A stretch of DNA of 64,000 bases. It comes from Alicycliphilus denitrificans K601 (GTDB lineage Bacteria; Pseudomonadota; Gammaproteobacteria; Burkholderiales; Burkholderiaceae_C). Where the stretch lies: NCBI RefSeq assembly GCF_000204645.1, contig NC_015422.1, positions 2,807,001 to 2,871,000 on the forward strand, given 5' to 3'. Numbering within the stretch: the stretch's first letter is position 1; each line of letters starts with the position of its first letter. Made by a program: the position numbers and the translations under genes. Positions 61,832 to 64,000 of this stretch are shown piece by piece. Under the pieces are notes generated by a model, which worked only from the letters and a program-made list of their open reading frames with translations, did no database searches and had not been told where the DNA came from.

Positions 61832-64000
61832 TCAAACTTCACGGCTCCAGACTGGGTCGGATGGATGCGAATCCGTTCCCGAAGCACGCTGCCTTCGAAG
61901 TTCAAACTGTTTGACCAGCGCGTAGAGCGCCGGAATCACAGCCAGCGTGAGCACGGTCGAAGAAATCATGCCACCGACCATCGGTGCGGCAATGCGACTC
62001 ATCACTTCCGAGCCGGTGCCGGTCCCCCACATGATGGGCAGCAGGCCCGCCATGATGGCAACGACTGTCATCATTTTGGGACGAACCCGCTCGACGGCGC
62101 CCTCCATGACGGCCTCGTAAAGGTCACCAACTCCTGGCTCTTTCCCTTCAGAGCGGCGTTTTTCCTTGATCTCTTCCCAGGCGTGGTCCAGGTAGATCAG
62201 CATGACAACCCCGGTTTCAGCGGCCACACCAGCCAGGGCAATGAAGCCCACAGCAACTGCGACAGAGAGGTTGTAGCCAAGCCACCACATCAGCCAGACG
62301 CCGCCAACCAACGCGAACGGCACCGACAGCATGACGATCAAAGTCTCCGTCAGTCGCCTGAAGTTCAGGTACAGCAGCAGGAAAATGAGCAACAGCGTTA
62401 CTGGCACAACGAGTTTCATTTTCTCGATGGCACGCTCCATAGACTCAAACTGACCGCTCCATGTGGCGTAGTAGCCGGGCGGGAACTTGACCTGGTCATT
62501 CACTGCTTTGCGCGCCTCGGCGACGTAGCCACCGATGTCACGCTCACGGATGTCCACAAAAATGTAGGCAGATAGCAACGCATTTTCGGTACGGATGCCA
62601 GGGGCGCCCTTGGCCACCTCCACGCGGGCAACCTGGCCCAGCGGAATCATGGCTCCATCCATGGTCGGCACCAGCACTTCGCGGGCGATCTGCTGCGGGT
62701 CAGACCGCAATTCGCGTGGGTAGCGAACCGTAACGCCAAAACGCTCTCGCCCTTCCACCGTGGTGGTCACCATGTCACCGCCGAGCGCCGTACCAATGAC
62801 CTCCTGCAGATCACCCACCGCCAGACCGTAGCGTGCCAGTTGGGCGCGGTCGGGCTCGATGTTCAGGTAGAAGCCGCCTGTGATCCGCTCCGCGAATGCC
62901 GAGGCGGTGCCGGGCACGGATTTCACTACGGTCTCGATCTCCCGCGCCAGGCGTTCCATTTCGTTCAAGTCCTTGCCAAAGACCTTGATACCAATGGGTG
63001 TGCGGATACCGGTGGACAGCATGTCGATGCGCGCCTTGATGGGCATGGTCCAGGCATTGGAGACGCCAGGAAACTGCAGCGCCTTGTCCATCTCGGCGAT
63101 CAATTTGTCGATGGTCATGCCAGATCGCCACGCTGACTCCGGCTTGAGGTTGATGACCGTCTCGAACATCTCGGTCGGTGCTGGGTCGGTGGCCGTGTTG
63201 GCCCGTCCTGCCTTACCGTAGACCGATTCAACCTCCGGAAAACTCTTGATGATCTTGTTTTGCGTCTGAAGCAACTCGGCGGCCTTGGTTATCGACATGC
63301 CCGGCAGCGAAGCAGGCATGTAGAGCAAAGTGCCTTCATTGAGAGTCGGCATGAACTCGGACCCCAGCTTGCTGGCCGGATAGAACGACACCCCAAGCAC
63401 GACCAGGGCAATGGCAATGGTCACCTTCTTCCAGCGCATCACGCCAGCGATGATGGGTCGGTAGACCCAGATCAGGAACCGGTTCACCGGGTTACGGGAC
63501 TCCGGCATGATGCGTCCGCGAATGAAAATCATCATGAGCACCGGCACCAGCGTCACCGACAACAGCGCCGCTCCTGCCATAGAAAACGTCTTAGTGAACG
63601 CCAGCGGTGAGAACAAGCGCCCCTCCTGTGATTCGAGCGTGAACACGGGCAGAAACGACACGGTGATGATCAGCAGCGAGAAGAACAGTGCCGGGCCAAC
63701 CTCTTTGCAGGCGGCGATCATGGCCTCGACCCGCTGCTTGCTGTTGTGCTCGGGTGGGAGCCGCTCCAGGTGTTTATGGGCGTTCTCGATCATGACGATG
63801 GCCGCATCCACCATGGCACCGATCGCAATGGCGATACCGCCTAGACTCATCAGGTTGGAATTCATACCCAGCAAGCGCATCGCGATGAATGAGATCAGCA
63901 CCCCTACGGGCAACATCAAGATAGCCACGAGGGCTGAACGGATGTGCATGAGAAAGACCATGCAGACCAAGGCAACGATCAGGCTCTCCTCAATCAGCGT
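61832..64000 (-). CDS. CusA/CzcA-type heavy-metal RND efflux pump, 5' end outside window
   Basis: About 720 C-terminal residues of a roughly 1050-residue inner-membrane pump. Visible are the TM4 region LGGIAIAIGAMVDAAIVMIE (with the proton-relay Asp), porter-domain motifs SVYGKAGRANTATDPAP and WTMPIKARIDMLSTGIRTPI, then LLLIFLLLYLNFRRLTETLI and the TM10–12 block. Met residues (MPIKARIDM) match the CusA copper/silver class. The frame is open to the window edge. It could supply the RND pump missing from the copper operon at 26.6–30.8 kb. Confidence 0.92.
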   Translation of the reverse strand, partial: TLIEESLIVALVCMVFLMHIRSALVAILMLPVGVLISFIAMRLLGMNSNLMSLGGIAIAIGAMVDAAIVMIENAHKHLERLPPEHNSKQRVEAMIAACKEVGPALFFSLLIITVSFLPVFTLESQEGRLFSPLAFTKTFSMAGAALLSVTLVPVLMMIFIRGRIMPESRNPVNRFLIWVYRPIIAGVMRWKKVTIAIALVVLGVSFYPASKLGSEFMPTLNEGTLLYMPASLPGMSITKAAELLQTQNKIIKSFPEVESVYGKAGRANTATDPAPTEMFETVINLKPESAWRSGMTIDKLIAEMDKALQFPGVSNAWTMPIKARIDMLSTGIRTPIGIKVFGKDLNEMERLAREIETVVKSVPGTASAFAERITGGFYLNIEPDRAQLARYGLAVGDLQEVIGTALGGDMVTTTVEGRERFGVTVRYPRELRSDPQQIAREVLVPTMDGAMIPLGQVARVEVAKGAPGIRTENALLSAYIFVDIRERDIGGYVAEARKAVNDQVKFPPGYYATWSGQFESMERAIEKMKLVVPVTLLLIFLLLYLNFRRLTETLIVMLSVPFALVGGVWLMWWLGYNLSVAVAVGFIALAGVAAETGVVMLIYLDHAWEEIKEKRRSEGKEPGVGDLYEAVMEGAVERVRPKMMTVVAIMAGLLPIMWGTGTGSEVMSRIAAPMVGGMISSTVLTLAVIPALYALVKQFELRRQRASGTDSHPSDPVWSREV

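Overview
The window looks like a Burkholderiales chromosome, probably Comamonadaceae (high GC, a DUF4149–greA–carB–carA block, betaproteobacterial-type copper genes). I had no database, so this placement is inference.

Region 1 (1–6250) is core chromosome: a partial glycosyltransferase, a DUF4149 membrane protein, greA and carAB. Region 2 begins at 6251, where the 3' half of a tRNA-Pro(GGG) is present as a 47-bp repeat; an identical copy lies at 11271. Each copy is followed by a tyrosine integrase on the + strand (int1 6518–7939, int2 11476–12978), so two integrative elements sit in tandem at one tRNA site. No complete tRNA-Pro is visible, so the second element (int2 onward) should run past the right edge of the window. 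Element 1 (about 5 kb) carries int1, a structured intergenic stretch, an AlpA-like gene, a broken IS3-family copy and an unknown 457-aa membrane protein.

Region 3 (12979–26550) is accessory DNA of element 2. Its main item is a compact graspetide (omega-ester peptide) locus at 13227–15940: GNAT acetyltransferase, a 114-aa precursor with three near-identical acceptor/donor repeats, an MvdD-type ATP-grasp ligase and a coupled membrane protein. Next to it are an Mrr-like nuclease, an AlpA regulator, a Gabija system (gajA/gajB) coupled to a decayed HU gene, an EndoG-like nuclease split by an intact IS3-family element with a 4-bp target duplication, and several gene remnants.

Region 4 (26600–30770) is a copper-resistance operon (CusF-like protein, cupredoxin, multicopper oxidase, TolC-like outer-membrane protein, small periplasmic protein). 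A group II intron 3' end and a remnant of a putative nuclease gene follow.

Region 5 (31500–57630) is a large metabolic and stress block. On + are an orphan FliE-like gene, acetate kinase, a MerR regulator, cyclopropane fatty acid synthase, phosphoketolase and a HhH plus putative PD-(D/E)XK protein. On - is a long chain of genes, many overlapping by 4 nt: PPK2, a CPD-motif P-type ATPase, MFS, LemA, two TPM proteins, a beta-CASP RNase-like enzyme, an AMP/thymidine phosphorylase, PRPP synthetase, a DegP-like protease, a VTT protein, a DUF6629 protein, a methyltransferase, a 2-hydroxyacid dehydrogenase, an ABC1/UbiB kinase and an archaeal-type (type II) GAPDH. Together these could turn RNA and nucleosides into pentose phosphates, acetyl-phosphate and ATP. 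Region 6 (57780–64000) has a His-rich periplasmic protein divergent from a MerR regulator, two small exported proteins, an ATP-grasp-like protein and the 3' part of a CusA/CzcA-type pump cut by the window edge.
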